A stretch of DNA of 64,000 nt, from the NCBI GenBank assembly GCA_039636865.1, contig CP144172.1, positions 2,542,001-2,606,000 on the forward strand, given 5' to 3'. The translations under genes were made by a program, and so were the position numbers. Positions 9,361-17,608 of this stretch are shown in pieces (position 1 is the first letter of the stretch; the number at the start of each line of letters is the position of its first letter). The DNA comes from Dermatophilaceae bacterium Sec6.4. GTDB taxonomy: Bacteria; Actinomycetota; Actinomycetes; Actinomycetales; Dermatophilaceae. The notes below the pieces were generated by a model. It had not been told where the DNA came from and made no database searches. It was given only the letters and a program-made list of their open reading frames with translations.

Positions 9361-10713
9361 ATGTCCGTGCACCCTCGCGCCGTCGACAAGCTCCAGACGC
9401 TCGTCAGGATTGCGACGGTCAGCAACCGGGACCCCGGCCGCGTCGACTCCGCTGCGTTCGACCTGTTCCGCACCGAACTGGCACGGCTGTTCCCGCTGTT
9501 GCACGAACATCTCGAGCTGACCCGGATCTCTACCCACGGCCTCCTTTTCCACTGGTCCGGCCGAGCACAGGTACCGGCAACGGCAGCCGGGCGACCGGTC
9601 GTGTTGATGGCGCACCTCGACGTCGTGCCGGTCGAGGGCACCTGGCGGCACGACGCGTTCGGTGCCGCGGTCGTGGAACACCTCGGCACCGAAGCGATCT
9701 GGGGACGCGGCACCCTGGACGACAAAGGCGCCCTGGTCGGTATCTGCGAGGCCGTGGAAGAGCTACTCGCCGGGGGGTTCGCCCCGGCCCAGGATGTGTG
9801 GCTGTCCTTCGGTTGCGACGAAGAGGTGATGGGCACCGCCGCAGGACTGGCGGTCGAAGAGCTCGCGCGACGCGGTGTGCGGCCGTGGTTTGTACTGGAC
9901 GAGGGCGGCGCCATCGCGAGTGAGGCCTTCCCTGGGGTCGCCGCATCCATCGGCGTCATCGGCGTCACCGAGAAAGGCACCACCTCGATCGAGATACGGG
10001 TCGAGGGGCGCGGCGGGCATGCCTCAACGCCGTCGAGGATGGGTCCGACAGCGCGGCTGGCCAGAGCGATCACCCGCCTGGACCGTTCCTCTCTGCCGGC
10101 GAGCCTTCCGGAGCCCACCATCGAACTTTTCCGCCGCCTGGCCCCGCACGCGGTGCTCCCGTTGCGCCCGCTGCTCGCCAACGCCGGGCGCCTGCAGGCG
10201 GCGCTGACCCGGGTTCTGCTGGCCGCAGGGCCGGAAACCGCCGCGATGACCCGCACCACGTTTGCGATCACCACGTTGTCGGGCTCCCCTGCAATCAATG
10301 TCATTGCTGCCACCGCACGGGCCGGGGTGAACATCCGGGTAATGGTCGGTGACAGCGTTGCCGATGTGCTCGCACACGTACGCAGAGCGGTCGACGACGA
10401 TCAGGTGCACATCGACGTCCTGGAAGTAGGCGCCGCGAGCCCGATCTCACCGATCGACGACGAAGCGTTCCAGCTCCTGGAGTCGACGATCAGCACAGTG
10501 TTCGCCGACGCCGTGCCAGCGCCGTACGTCATGATGGCCGCCACCGACGCGCGCCAGTTCACTGCGATCTGCGACCGGGTCTACCGCTTCGTACCGTTCC
10601 GGATGACCAAGGCTCAACGTGAGTCGATCCACTCCTACGACGAACACCTCGGCGTGGATGCCTTTCTCGAGGGCATCACCTGGTATCGACGGCTGATCGA
10701 GGAGATCCGCTGA
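9361..10713 (+). CDS. M20 family metallopeptidase (PM20D1/CPS1-like)
   Basis: Zinc-dependent exopeptidase or amidohydrolase of 450 residues. Metal ligands and catalytic residues are visible: His85 and Asp87 in MAHLDVVP, Asp120/121 in GRGTLDDKG, and Glu154/Glu155 in GCDEEVMGT. A lid/dimerisation domain follows (GVTEKGTTSIEIRVEGRGGH). The length and motif set fit the carboxypeptidase S/PM20D1 group, which hydrolyses peptides or N-acyl amino acids; the real substrate is unknown. Its stop overlaps the start of the MFS gene in TGATG, so the two are probably translated together. Confidence 0.9.
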   Translation: MSVHPRAVDKLQTLVRIATVSNRDPGRVDSAAFDLFRTELARLFPLLHEHLELTRISTHGLLFHWSGRAQVPATAAGRPVVLMAHLDVVPVEGTWRHDAFGAAVVEHLGTEAIWGRGTLDDKGALVGICEAVEELLAGGFAPAQDVWLSFGCDEEVMGTAAGLAVEELARRGVRPWFVLDEGGAIASEAFPGVAASIGVIGVTEKGTTSIEIRVEGRGGHASTPSRMGPTARLARAITRLDRSSLPASLPEPTIELFRRLAPHAVLPLRPLLANAGRLQAALTRVLLAAGPETAAMTRTTFAITTLSGSPAINVIAATARAGVNIRVMVGDSVADVLAHVRRAVDDDQVHIDVLEVGAASPISPIDDEAFQLLESTISTVFADAVPAPYVMMAATDARQFTAICDRVYRFVPFRMTKAQRESIHSYDEHLGVDAFLEGITWYRRLIEEIR

Positions 10714-12170
10714 TGACACCGGCCCCTGGAACACGCAGCCCTCGGGTGGTCGTCCAGAGCCTCGCGAAGGTCGTGGGTTTTCTGGTCATGGTGGAGGTCG
10801 CCAGCGGCGTGCTGCAGGGGTACTACACACCGATATACCCCCAGATCGCCCACCATCTCGCGATGGCTGAGGGCGACGTCAACTGGTTCGAGGCGGCCCA
10901 GCTGGTCCTCTCCGCGCTGTGTGTGCCGCTGCTGGCGCGCCTCGGCGACCTGATCGGGTACCAGCGGGTGCTGCTGCTCGCCACCGCTGTTACGGCCCTC
11001 GGGTCGTGGATCCTGGTCATCGCACCGTCGTTCACGACCTTCCTCATCGGCTGGTCGCTGCAGGGCGCGTACGTCGTCTGGCTGCCGCTGGAGATAGCGA
11101 TCATCCACCGTCGCCTGCGCGGCGGCAAAGACCGCGAACGGCGTACCCGCCGGGGTGCTGCGGTCCTCGTCGGCGCCCTCGAGCTCGCCGTCATCGGTGG
11201 CGCCCTGACGAGTGGCCAACTTGTTGACCAGGTGGGGATGGGTGTGGTCCTGGCGCTGCCGGCGATCGTGGTGACAGCGGTCTTCTTCGTCATCCTGCTC
11301 GGCATCGAACACACTCCCGGTGAGGCCACCGGTGGGATCGACTGGACGGGCCTCGCACTGATCACCGGCTCGCTCGGGCTGGTGATGGCCGGCCTGGTCG
11401 TCATCCGGCTCCGCGGTCCGGAGTCGTGGCTGGCGTGGCTCCTGGTGGCGGCCGGGGTCGCGAGTCTGGTGCCGTTCGTGCGGTATGAACTGGGCCGGGC
11501 CGAGCCGCTCGTCGATGTGCGTCTCCTGCGTGATCCGCGGCAGTGGCCCATTCAGCTGACTGCTTTCCTGTTCGGTGTCCCAGTGCTCGGAGGTCAGATC
11601 CCGCTGTCCACCTACGCCCAGGCCGACCCGGCCGAGCGCGGCTACGGGTTGGGAGCCGACGCGGCCTTCGTCTCGACGCTGATCGGGGTCTACGTCATCA
11701 CGTTGGCGATCGGGGCGTTCACGCTGCCGCTGACCTCACGGCTTCTGGGGTTACGACGCGCTCTCATCGTGTCGTGCCTGCTGATCGCTCTCGGCTACGC
11801 CTTGTGGATCCCGTTCCATGACGCCACCTGGCAGGGTCTGGTCAATATGGGCATCGCAGGCCTCGGTTCCGGCGCCGTGGTCGCAGCCCTGCCGGCCGCC
11901 GCGGCCGCTGCAGCCCCCGAGAATCGCACCAGTTTCGCCACCGGCATGACCAACGCGACCAAGACGGTGGGTGGGGCGATTGCCAGCTCGATCTTTGCCA
12001 TCGCGCTGTCTGCTGACGGTTTGGACCTGAACCGGGCCTCGGCCCCGCTGTCGGGCTACCTCACGGTCTGGGCCGTGTGCTCAGGCGCCGCTGTACTGGC
12101 CGCGCTCGCGCTGATGGCCGCCCCGAAGCGGGCCTTCACGGACCTGGTGCCGACCACGCCGATGGCCTGA
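10713..12170 (+). CDS. MFS transporter, probably DHA2-like with 14 membrane segments
   Basis: Membrane transporter of 485 residues with roughly 14 hydrophobic segments. The loop LLARLGDLIGYQRVLLL is the motif-A-like signature after the second helix. Start ATG overlaps the stop of the M20 peptidase gene. The family is mostly proton-driven drug or small-molecule exporters. Coupling to a peptidase suggests transport of a peptide or N-acyl amino-acid substrate or product, which is inference only. Confidence 0.85.
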   Translation: MTPAPGTRSPRVVVQSLAKVVGFLVMVEVASGVLQGYYTPIYPQIAHHLAMAEGDVNWFEAAQLVLSALCVPLLARLGDLIGYQRVLLLATAVTALGSWILVIAPSFTTFLIGWSLQGAYVVWLPLEIAIIHRRLRGGKDRERRTRRGAAVLVGALELAVIGGALTSGQLVDQVGMGVVLALPAIVVTAVFFVILLGIEHTPGEATGGIDWTGLALITGSLGLVMAGLVVIRLRGPESWLAWLLVAAGVASLVPFVRYELGRAEPLVDVRLLRDPRQWPIQLTAFLFGVPVLGGQIPLSTYAQADPAERGYGLGADAAFVSTLIGVYVITLAIGAFTLPLTSRLLGLRRALIVSCLLIALGYALWIPFHDATWQGLVNMGIAGLGSGAVVAALPAAAAAAAPENRTSFATGMTNATKTVGGAIASSIFAIALSADGLDLNRASAPLSGYLTVWAVCSGAAVLAALALMAAPKRAFTDLVPTTPMA

Positions 12171-12355
12171 ACAGCAGGACCGGCTCGGCGTCGACGCGCG
12201 CATCACGGCGGCATGCGCTGCAAGGACCGGTTGAGGCACCGCGGTCAACGGGGATCTTCGAGAGTTTTCCCAGCGTGCGCACATACTGCGGTCTGCTCAC
12301 GTTAGGTTGGGGCGCCGTCCTTCGCCCGCAGAACACCCGGAGAGGTCACTCATCC

Positions 12356-13258
12356 ATGAGCCAGGCCACCGCCCCTCTTCTATCGGCACTGGATGCCGGC
12401 GACCTGGGCACGATCAAGGGGTGGTTCAACCCCAGTGACCGTCATCTGTTCGAGTTCCTCCTCGGCGAGCAGGTGCGACACGAGCATCACGGTGAGCTGG
12501 TCGAAGTGGGTAGCTTCCTGGGTAAGAGTGCCGTGCTGGTGGGGCATTTCCGGCAACCGGGAGAGACCTTCACCGTGCTGGATCTCTTCGAAGGTGAAGC
12601 AGGTGACGCAGAGAACACCCGCGAGCTGTCTGACTCCTACAGTGGGCTGACCCGCTCAGCATTCGAGGCGAACTATCTTCGTTTCCACCCCGATCTGCCG
12701 ACCATTGTTCAAGCAACGTCCAACCACATCGTGCAGCACGTGGCCCCCGGCTCGGCGCGCTTCGTGCACATCGACGCATCCCACCTCTACGAGCACGTCG
12801 CGACAGATGTCGACTCCGCGCGACTCCTGCTCCAGCCGGACGGCATCGTCGCGTTCGATGACTACCGCTCCGAACACACCCCGGGCGTGCCTGCCGCCGT
12901 ATGGGAGGCCGTCGCCACCAAAGACCTGCGGGTCATCGCTCTCACCGAGTCCAAGCTCTACGGCACTTGGGGTGACCCGGCAGCAGCCCAGGAGCAGATC
13001 CAGACCTGGCTGGGGGCGCGCGGGCACTGTTTCTGCGCGACGCACATCATCGCCGGACGACCGATCCTACGCATCAAGATCAGCGATCTGCCCGCCCCTG
13101 AACCCGCGCCGGCATCGACTCCCCCACCGGTCGTCGCGGCACCAACCGCAGTCCGCGGCATGCCCCGGTCGCGGACCGGCATCCGCAAAGTGGCCAAGGA
13201 CTGGCTACCGCCCATCGCCCACCGGGCCGTCTCACGGCGGATGAATCCGCCCAAATAA
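12356..13258 (+). CDS. Class I SAM-dependent methyltransferase (Methyltransf_24 type)
   Basis: Protein of 300 residues. VEVGSFLGKS (about 49-58) is the SAM-binding motif I and VLDLFEGE supplies the acidic residue after strand 2. RFVHIDASHLYEHVATDVD and GIVAFDDYRS match the HIDGxHxYE and FDDY blocks of the Methyltransf_24 group, common among glycan or natural-product methyltransferases. The last 50 residues are Pro/Ala-rich and then strongly basic. The ATG at 12356 is chosen because it has GGAGAGG upstream and opens the conserved region; in-frame sequence further upstream looks non-coding. Substrate unknown. Confidence 0.82.
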   Translation: MSQATAPLLSALDAGDLGTIKGWFNPSDRHLFEFLLGEQVRHEHHGELVEVGSFLGKSAVLVGHFRQPGETFTVLDLFEGEAGDAENTRELSDSYSGLTRSAFEANYLRFHPDLPTIVQATSNHIVQHVAPGSARFVHIDASHLYEHVATDVDSARLLLQPDGIVAFDDYRSEHTPGVPAAVWEAVATKDLRVIALTESKLYGTWGDPAAAQEQIQTWLGARGHCFCATHIIAGRPILRIKISDLPAPEPAPASTPPPVVAAPTAVRGMPRSRTGIRKVAKDWLPPIAHRAVSRRMNPPK

Positions 13259-13295
13259 CCACCCGCCCCACCAACGGGAGCTCGATGGAGGACAC

Positions 13296-13850
13296 ATGAG
13301 TCGACAACCTCGGCTGCGACCGGAGGACCTGGACGCGGACCAGACCACGCTCTACCGAGCGATCGCAGACGGTCCGCGAAGTCAGGGTCCGCAGGCGTTC
13401 GCGCTGACCGACGCCGACCTGCAGCTTCAGGGACCATTCGGCGGATTCCTCCTCTCGCCCGCGATCGGCGCCGCCCTGGCAGAGGTCGGCGTGGCGGTCC
13501 GCTACCGCTCGCAGCTGCCGAACCGCCTACGCGAGCTGGCCATTCTCGTCGTTGCCGCCAGTCGGGACAGTGCGTTCGAGCGCGCCGCGCATGAGGCCGT
13601 GGGCCGCACCTGCGGCATCACCGAAGCCGAGCTGATCACGATCCGTGATGGCGGATTACCCCAGCTCGACGACCCCGTGGAGTTGGCCGGCCTGCGCCTG
13701 ACCTCGGCGCTGACCATGGGGGACGTCGACGACGAGATCTGGGAGCAATGTGTGCCACCACTCACCGAGCGCGACGTTTTCGAACTGATCGTGCTCGTCG
13801 GCTACTACTCGACACTCGCGCTGCAGATGCGAGTCCTACGCGTCGAGTGA
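13296..13850 (+). CDS. Carboxymuconolactone decarboxylase family protein
   Basis: All-helical protein of 184 residues of the AhpD/CMD fold. FGGFLLSPAIGAALAEVGVAVRY and LRELAILVVAASRDSAFERAAHEAVGR are the family blocks. The Glu and His of FERAAHEA are kept, but there is no CxxC motif, so an AhpD-like thiol peroxidase role is unlikely. Many such proteins are uncharacterised decarboxylases or hydrolases. GGAGGACAC precedes the ATG. It follows the methyltransferase by 37 nt and may share its transcript. Confidence 0.85.
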   Translation: MSRQPRLRPEDLDADQTTLYRAIADGPRSQGPQAFALTDADLQLQGPFGGFLLSPAIGAALAEVGVAVRYRSQLPNRLRELAILVVAASRDSAFERAAHEAVGRTCGITEAELITIRDGGLPQLDDPVELAGLRLTSALTMGDVDDEIWEQCVPPLTERDVFELIVLVGYYSTLALQMRVLRVE

Positions 13851-13859
13851 GCCGTCCCC

Positions 13860-13890
13860 CCTTCCCCGAGACCTAAAAGATCAGGGAAGG
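13860..13890 (+). terminator. Inverted repeat between the CMD-family gene and the GH51 gene
   Basis: CCTTCCC and GGGAAGG pair perfectly across a 17-nt loop, starting 10 nt after the CMD stop. The right arm overlaps the only purine-rich stretch upstream of the GH51 start. It could be a weak terminator or could mask the GH51 ribosome-binding site. Confidence 0.3.
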
Positions 13891-13907
13891 TGCGGGACAC
13901 TCGTGCG

Positions 13908-15443
13908 ATGTCGCAACCGACCGCCGCACAAAATTCGCCGAAGGCCACCGTCACCGCTCATCCGCAATTTGTGGTCGGGCCCGTCCAGCGTCGGATCTTC
14001 GGGTCGTTCGTGGAACACATGGGTCGATGCGTATACGAGGGCATCTACGAGCCGGCGCACCCCCATGCCGACGAACGGGGATTTCGCGGCGATGTGTTGC
14101 AGCTGGTCAAGGAACTCGGCGTCACCCTCGTGCGGTACCCCGGCGGCAATTTCGTCTCGGGCTTTCGCTGGGAAGACTCGGTCGGCGCACCACAGGAGCG
14201 GCCGGTCCGGCTCGATGCGGCCTGGAAAGCAACTGAGACCAATGAGTTCGGTCTACATGAGTTCATGGAGTGGATCGGTGAGATCGGGGCCGAACCTCTG
14301 ATGGCGGTCAACCTCGGCACCCGTGGCCTGCCGGAGGCACTCGATCTGCTCGAGTACTGCAACCATCCTGGCGGAACCGAACTGTCCGATCGCCGATCCC
14401 GCAATGGCGCAGTACAACCGTTCGGGATCGGCCTCTGGTGCCTGGGTAATGAGATGGACGGCCCGTGGCAGTTGGGCCATCTCAGCGCGTCCGACTACGG
14501 GCAGCTGGCATCTCGGACCGGTCAGGCGTTGAAGCGGTTCGACCAGGAAATCTCCCTCGTCGCCTGCGGGAGCAGTAATCGGGGCATGCCCACCTTCGGT
14601 GCCTGGGAGGCCGAAGTGCTCGATCGAGCGTTCGACGTCGTGGACTATGTCTCGGCACACGCCTACTACGACCCCGACGCAACGGACCGACAGTCCTTCC
14701 TCTGCAGCTCGGTCGACATGGACCTGTTCATCAACTCGGTCACGGCGACAGCGGACCACGTCGCATCGGTCCGCAAGTCCGACAAACAGATCCAAATCTC
14801 CTTCGACGAGTGGAACGTGTGGCGTCAGTCGGCTTTCGGCGGGGAGGACCTACTGGAGTGGACCGACCGGCCGCGGCACCTGATCGAGGACGAGTACACC
14901 GCCGATGACGCCGTCGTGGTCGCCTCACTCATCATGACGCTGCTCAACCACTGCGACCGAGTGGGTATCGCCTGCCAGGCCCAGCTCGTCAACGTCATTG
15001 CGCCGATCCGGACCATGCCTAACGGCCCGGCCTGGCGGCAGACGACCTTTGCGCCGTTCGCGCTGTTGGCACGGCACAGCCAGGGGGTGGTGCTCGATCT
15101 GCGGGTAGACGGGCCGACGGTGACAACGACCTATGGCAGTTGCAGCGCCCTACTGTGTTCCGGCACCCGCAACCCGGATGACGGTTCGATGACGATCAGC
15201 ATCGTGAACCGCTCGGCAACGGATGCGATCAATACGGCCATTGATCTGACTGCTTTCGGTCCGCTGGAGATCGTCGAGCACGTCGCTCTCGATGGGGTCG
15301 ACCCGCAGGCCAGCAACACCGCCGATGAGCCGAACCGGGTGACCCCGGAGTGCGTCGAGGTCACCGGGGTCGTCGACGGAACCGTGACGGTACAGATCGC
15401 GCCGGCAGCGTGGCACCTGATCCGGCTCACTACCCGGGCTTGA
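13908..15443 (+). CDS. Alpha-L-arabinofuranosidase, GH51 family
   Basis: Retaining glycosidase of 511 residues that removes terminal arabinofuranosyl groups from arabinans or arabinoxylan oligosaccharides. The fold start GSFVEHMGRCVYEGIYEP and the block VRYPGGNFVSGFRWED are diagnostic. The acid/base Glu182 is in CLGNEMDGPW and the nucleophile Glu301 in SFDEWNVW. There is no signal peptide, so it acts in the cytoplasm on imported oligosaccharides. A GTG 18 nt upstream is an alternative start, but the purine stretch lies too close to it, so the ATG is preferred. No sugar transporter or regulator accompanies it. Confidence 0.93.
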   Translation: MSQPTAAQNSPKATVTAHPQFVVGPVQRRIFGSFVEHMGRCVYEGIYEPAHPHADERGFRGDVLQLVKELGVTLVRYPGGNFVSGFRWEDSVGAPQERPVRLDAAWKATETNEFGLHEFMEWIGEIGAEPLMAVNLGTRGLPEALDLLEYCNHPGGTELSDRRSRNGAVQPFGIGLWCLGNEMDGPWQLGHLSASDYGQLASRTGQALKRFDQEISLVACGSSNRGMPTFGAWEAEVLDRAFDVVDYVSAHAYYDPDATDRQSFLCSSVDMDLFINSVTATADHVASVRKSDKQIQISFDEWNVWRQSAFGGEDLLEWTDRPRHLIEDEYTADDAVVVASLIMTLLNHCDRVGIACQAQLVNVIAPIRTMPNGPAWRQTTFAPFALLARHSQGVVLDLRVDGPTVTTTYGSCSALLCSGTRNPDDGSMTISIVNRSATDAINTAIDLTAFGPLEIVEHVALDGVDPQASNTADEPNRVTPECVEVTGVVDGTVTVQIAPAAWHLIRLTTRA

Positions 15444-15450
15444 GGCGCAG

Positions 15451-16071
15451 TCAGGATGTTCTCGAAGCCCTCACCAGGTCAACGAAATAGCTGTGCACCC
15501 GGTAGTCGTCGGTCACCTCCGGGTGGAATGAGGTGGCCAGGAGCGACCCCTGGCGCACAGCGACAATGCGTCCCGCCGCAGGCCCGTCCGGCACCCGCCC
15601 GAGCACCTCGACGCCCGCACCTGTCTGCTCCACCCACGGAGCCCTGATGAACACGGCATGGACGGGACGGACAGTGCCGTCGGTCAACCACGCCAGCCGC
15701 AGATCAGTCTCGAACGAGTCGACCTGCCGACCGAAGGCGTTCCGCCGCACAGCGATATCCATTCCACCGAGGGTCTCTTGTTGGCGGTGACCGTCCAGCA
15801 CCCGGTCGGCGAGCAGAATCATCCCCGCGCACGATCCGTAGACCGGCATACCTGCCGCAATCCGTTCCCGGATCGGAGCCTGCAGTTCAAAGGCACGCAG
15901 CAGTTTGTCCATCGTCGTGGACTCACCACCCGGCAGCACCAGGGCATCGACCTGGGCCACTTCGGCGGGTCGGCGAACAGGCACGGCCTGCGCGCCGGCC
16001 GACTCCAGGGCGCGCACATGCTCCCGCACATCTCCCTGCACAGCGAGCACACCGATCCGCAGCCTCGTCAC
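15451..16071 (-). CDS. pdxT: Pyridoxal 5'-phosphate synthase glutaminase subunit PdxT
   Basis: Class I glutamine amidotransferase that feeds ammonia to PdxS for vitamin B6 synthesis. It has 206 residues. The PGGEST block (about 47-52), nucleophile Cys81 in YGSCAGM and the His183/Glu185 pair in SFHPEV form the catalytic triad. The usual partner pdxS is not in this window. In many actinobacteria pdxT is next to yebC; here the plus-strand genes 8839-15443 stand between them. It ends 7 bp from the convergent GH51 stop. Confidence 0.94.
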   Translation of the reverse strand: MTRLRIGVLAVQGDVREHVRALESAGAQAVPVRRPAEVAQVDALVLPGGESTTMDKLLRAFELQAPIRERIAAGMPVYGSCAGMILLADRVLDGHRQQETLGGMDIAVRRNAFGRQVDSFETDLRLAWLTDGTVRPVHAVFIRAPWVEQTGAGVEVLGRVPDGPAAGRIVAVRQGSLLATSFHPEVTDDYRVHSYFVDLVRASRTS

Positions 16072-16113
16072 CAGAGGATCCTAGGAAACCTGGCCCGCAC
16101 GGCTGCCATCGGG

Positions 16114-16133
16114 CATCGCACATCGCACATCGC
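16114..16133. repeat. 7-bp tandem repeat in the pdxT/kinase divergent region
   Basis: CATCGCA occurs twice in full and a third time as CATCGC, head to tail, in the 75-bp gap between the divergent pdxT and kinase starts. It covers the -35 region expected for the kinase promoter and could be an operator or a slippage tract. Confidence 0.5.
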
Positions 16134-16146
16134 CATACTTGACCGC
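16134..16146 (+). promoter_or_regulatory. Candidate -10 element for a leaderless kinase transcript
   Basis: CATACT (16134-16139) lies 7 nt before the ATG at 16147, and no Shine-Dalgarno sequence is visible. It is a 4/6 match to TATAAT. Confidence 0.35.
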
Positions 16147-17046
16147 ATGCTGATTGACGTACCTACGCCAGTTCGGCGACGGGCGTTGCTGCTGGGTGCG
16201 CAGCGCTGGCTGGACGATCTCCCCTGTCTCATCGAGGAACTCGCCCGCACCTGGCAGCTGAGCGACCTCAGTGGCCCGTTCCAGGACGCCACCGAGGCGT
16301 ATGCGGTCGGCGTCACGTGCGCAGATGGCACGCGTGCCGTGCTCAAACTGATCGTCCCGCGAGGTCGCGACGCCGAGAACGAGATCACCGCCCTGCACCT
16401 TGCGGGCGGCCGGGGCGCCGTGCGCCTGCTGCGCGGTGATGCGCACCGGGGTGCGCTGCTGTTGGAACGGCTCGGCGCATCGATGCACGACCTGTCCCTG
16501 CCCACCCGGCAACGCGAGATCCACCTGGTGCGAGCCCTGGCGCAGATCTGGCGTCCCGTGCAGGGATCCCACCTTCCGACCACTGCCCAGATCGGCCTCG
16601 AGCTCGCGGAAAACATCGAAGTGAACTGGAACGCGGCGACACACTCAACCCCCGAAAACGTCATTCGCAGCGCGCAGGCCGCTGCGCTCGCGCGAGCCGC
16701 AGCGTACGACGCCCGGACCGCAGTGCTGCTGCACGGGGACGCCCATCAGTGGAACGCGCTGCAATCGGAGCGCGGGTTTGCTCTGGTCGACCCCGATGGT
16801 CTGATCGGCGACCGCGAGTACGACCTGGCCGTCCTGGTCCGCGAAGATCCGTGGGACGCCGATGCGGAACCTCGGGAACAGTCCCGGCGCCTCGCCCGTT
16901 CGACAGGGACCGACCCCGATGCAATCTGGCAGTGGTCGGTCGCCCAGCGGGTACACACGGGACTGCTGCTGTGCGCGCTCGGGATAGAGGAGGAAGGGAC
17001 GGCGATGTTGGAATTCTCCCGCCACCTTGCCGAGACCGCCGCCTGA
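16147..17046 (+). CDS. Aminoglycoside/hydroxyurea antibiotic kinase family protein (APH(6)-like)
   Basis: Small-molecule phosphotransferase of 299 residues with a protein-kinase-like fold. VLKLIVPRG contains the ATP-binding Lys, HGDAHQWNAL (about 196-205) is the catalytic loop with Asp198, and LVDPDGLIGDREYDLA is the DxD-like metal motif. These match the streptomycin 6-kinase/hydroxyurea phosphotransferase group. Whether it gives resistance cannot be told; many chromosomal members act on unknown metabolites. It is divergent from pdxT. The ATG at 16147 is the first start in the conserved region. Confidence 0.82.
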   Translation: MLIDVPTPVRRRALLLGAQRWLDDLPCLIEELARTWQLSDLSGPFQDATEAYAVGVTCADGTRAVLKLIVPRGRDAENEITALHLAGGRGAVRLLRGDAHRGALLLERLGASMHDLSLPTRQREIHLVRALAQIWRPVQGSHLPTTAQIGLELAENIEVNWNAATHSTPENVIRSAQAAALARAAAYDARTAVLLHGDAHQWNALQSERGFALVDPDGLIGDREYDLAVLVREDPWDADAEPREQSRRLARSTGTDPDAIWQWSVAQRVHTGLLLCALGIEEEGTAMLEFSRHLAETAA

Positions 17047-17115
17047 ACATAACGACTTGATCTCTGTACCCAGCCGGTTGGCTAGAAGTTATCAGGCATC
17101 GCGCAGACTTCGCCC

Positions 17116-17601
17116 ATGACTTCCCGCAACATTTTCTCGGTCCCCCTCCTTTTCAGCTGCTCAATTTTGACGGTGGCGTTGACAGCCTGCGGAACCAGCA
17201 CAGGTCCAGGCGCAACGACGCCCGCGCCGGTTACGAAGACCGTGGTGGTGACATCGGCGGTGAGCACTACGCCACGCGCTTCTGCCCCAGTTGCCACATC
17301 AACCCCCGCCAGCCAGCAGACACCCGGGACAAACACATCGAGTTCGGTGACCGCGCCGTCCACTTTTGTGATGCCGAATGAAGTCGGCAAGGTGCTTCAA
17401 GCAGCGCAGGACGACATTCAACGGGTCTCGGGCAACCCGGTGTTCTTCACCGCCTCCAGCGACGCCACCGGTGCGAACCGCTTCCAGGTTCTCGACTCGA
17501 ACTGGAAGGTCTGCGCTCAGAACATCGCGCCGGGCAGCCGCCAGGACCAGGACAGCAACATCAGCTTTTCCGTCGTCAAGCTCACTGAGAAATGTCGATG
17601 A
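17116..17601 (+). CDS. Small lipoprotein with a PASTA-like domain
   Basis: Protein of 161 residues. A signal peptide ends in the lipobox LTAC with Cys25 as the lipidation site. A Thr/Ser/Pro/Ala-rich linker (about residues 28-85) leads to a C-terminal domain with PNEVGKVLQAAQDDIQRVSG and LDSNWKVCAQNIAPGS, which resembles a PASTA module as found in actinobacterial secreted proteins. Two Cys residues in the domain could form a disulfide. It would sit on the outer face of the membrane, possibly binding cell-wall fragments; that role is inferred. It ends 7 bp from the convergent VWA gene. Confidence 0.75.
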   Translation: MTSRNIFSVPLLFSCSILTVALTACGTSTGPGATTPAPVTKTVVVTSAVSTTPRASAPVATSTPASQQTPGTNTSSSVTAPSTFVMPNEVGKVLQAAQDDIQRVSGNPVFFTASSDATGANRFQVLDSNWKVCAQNIAPGSRQDQDSNISFSVVKLTEKCR

Positions 17602-17608
17602 GACATCC

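Noticed and set aside
13908..15443. GH51 gene as part of a polysaccharide utilisation locus
   Set aside because: No sugar transporter, LacI regulator or second glycosidase adjoins it.
16114..16133. Short tandem repeat considered as a CRISPR remnant
   Set aside because: Units are 7 bp with no spacers and no cas genes in the window.
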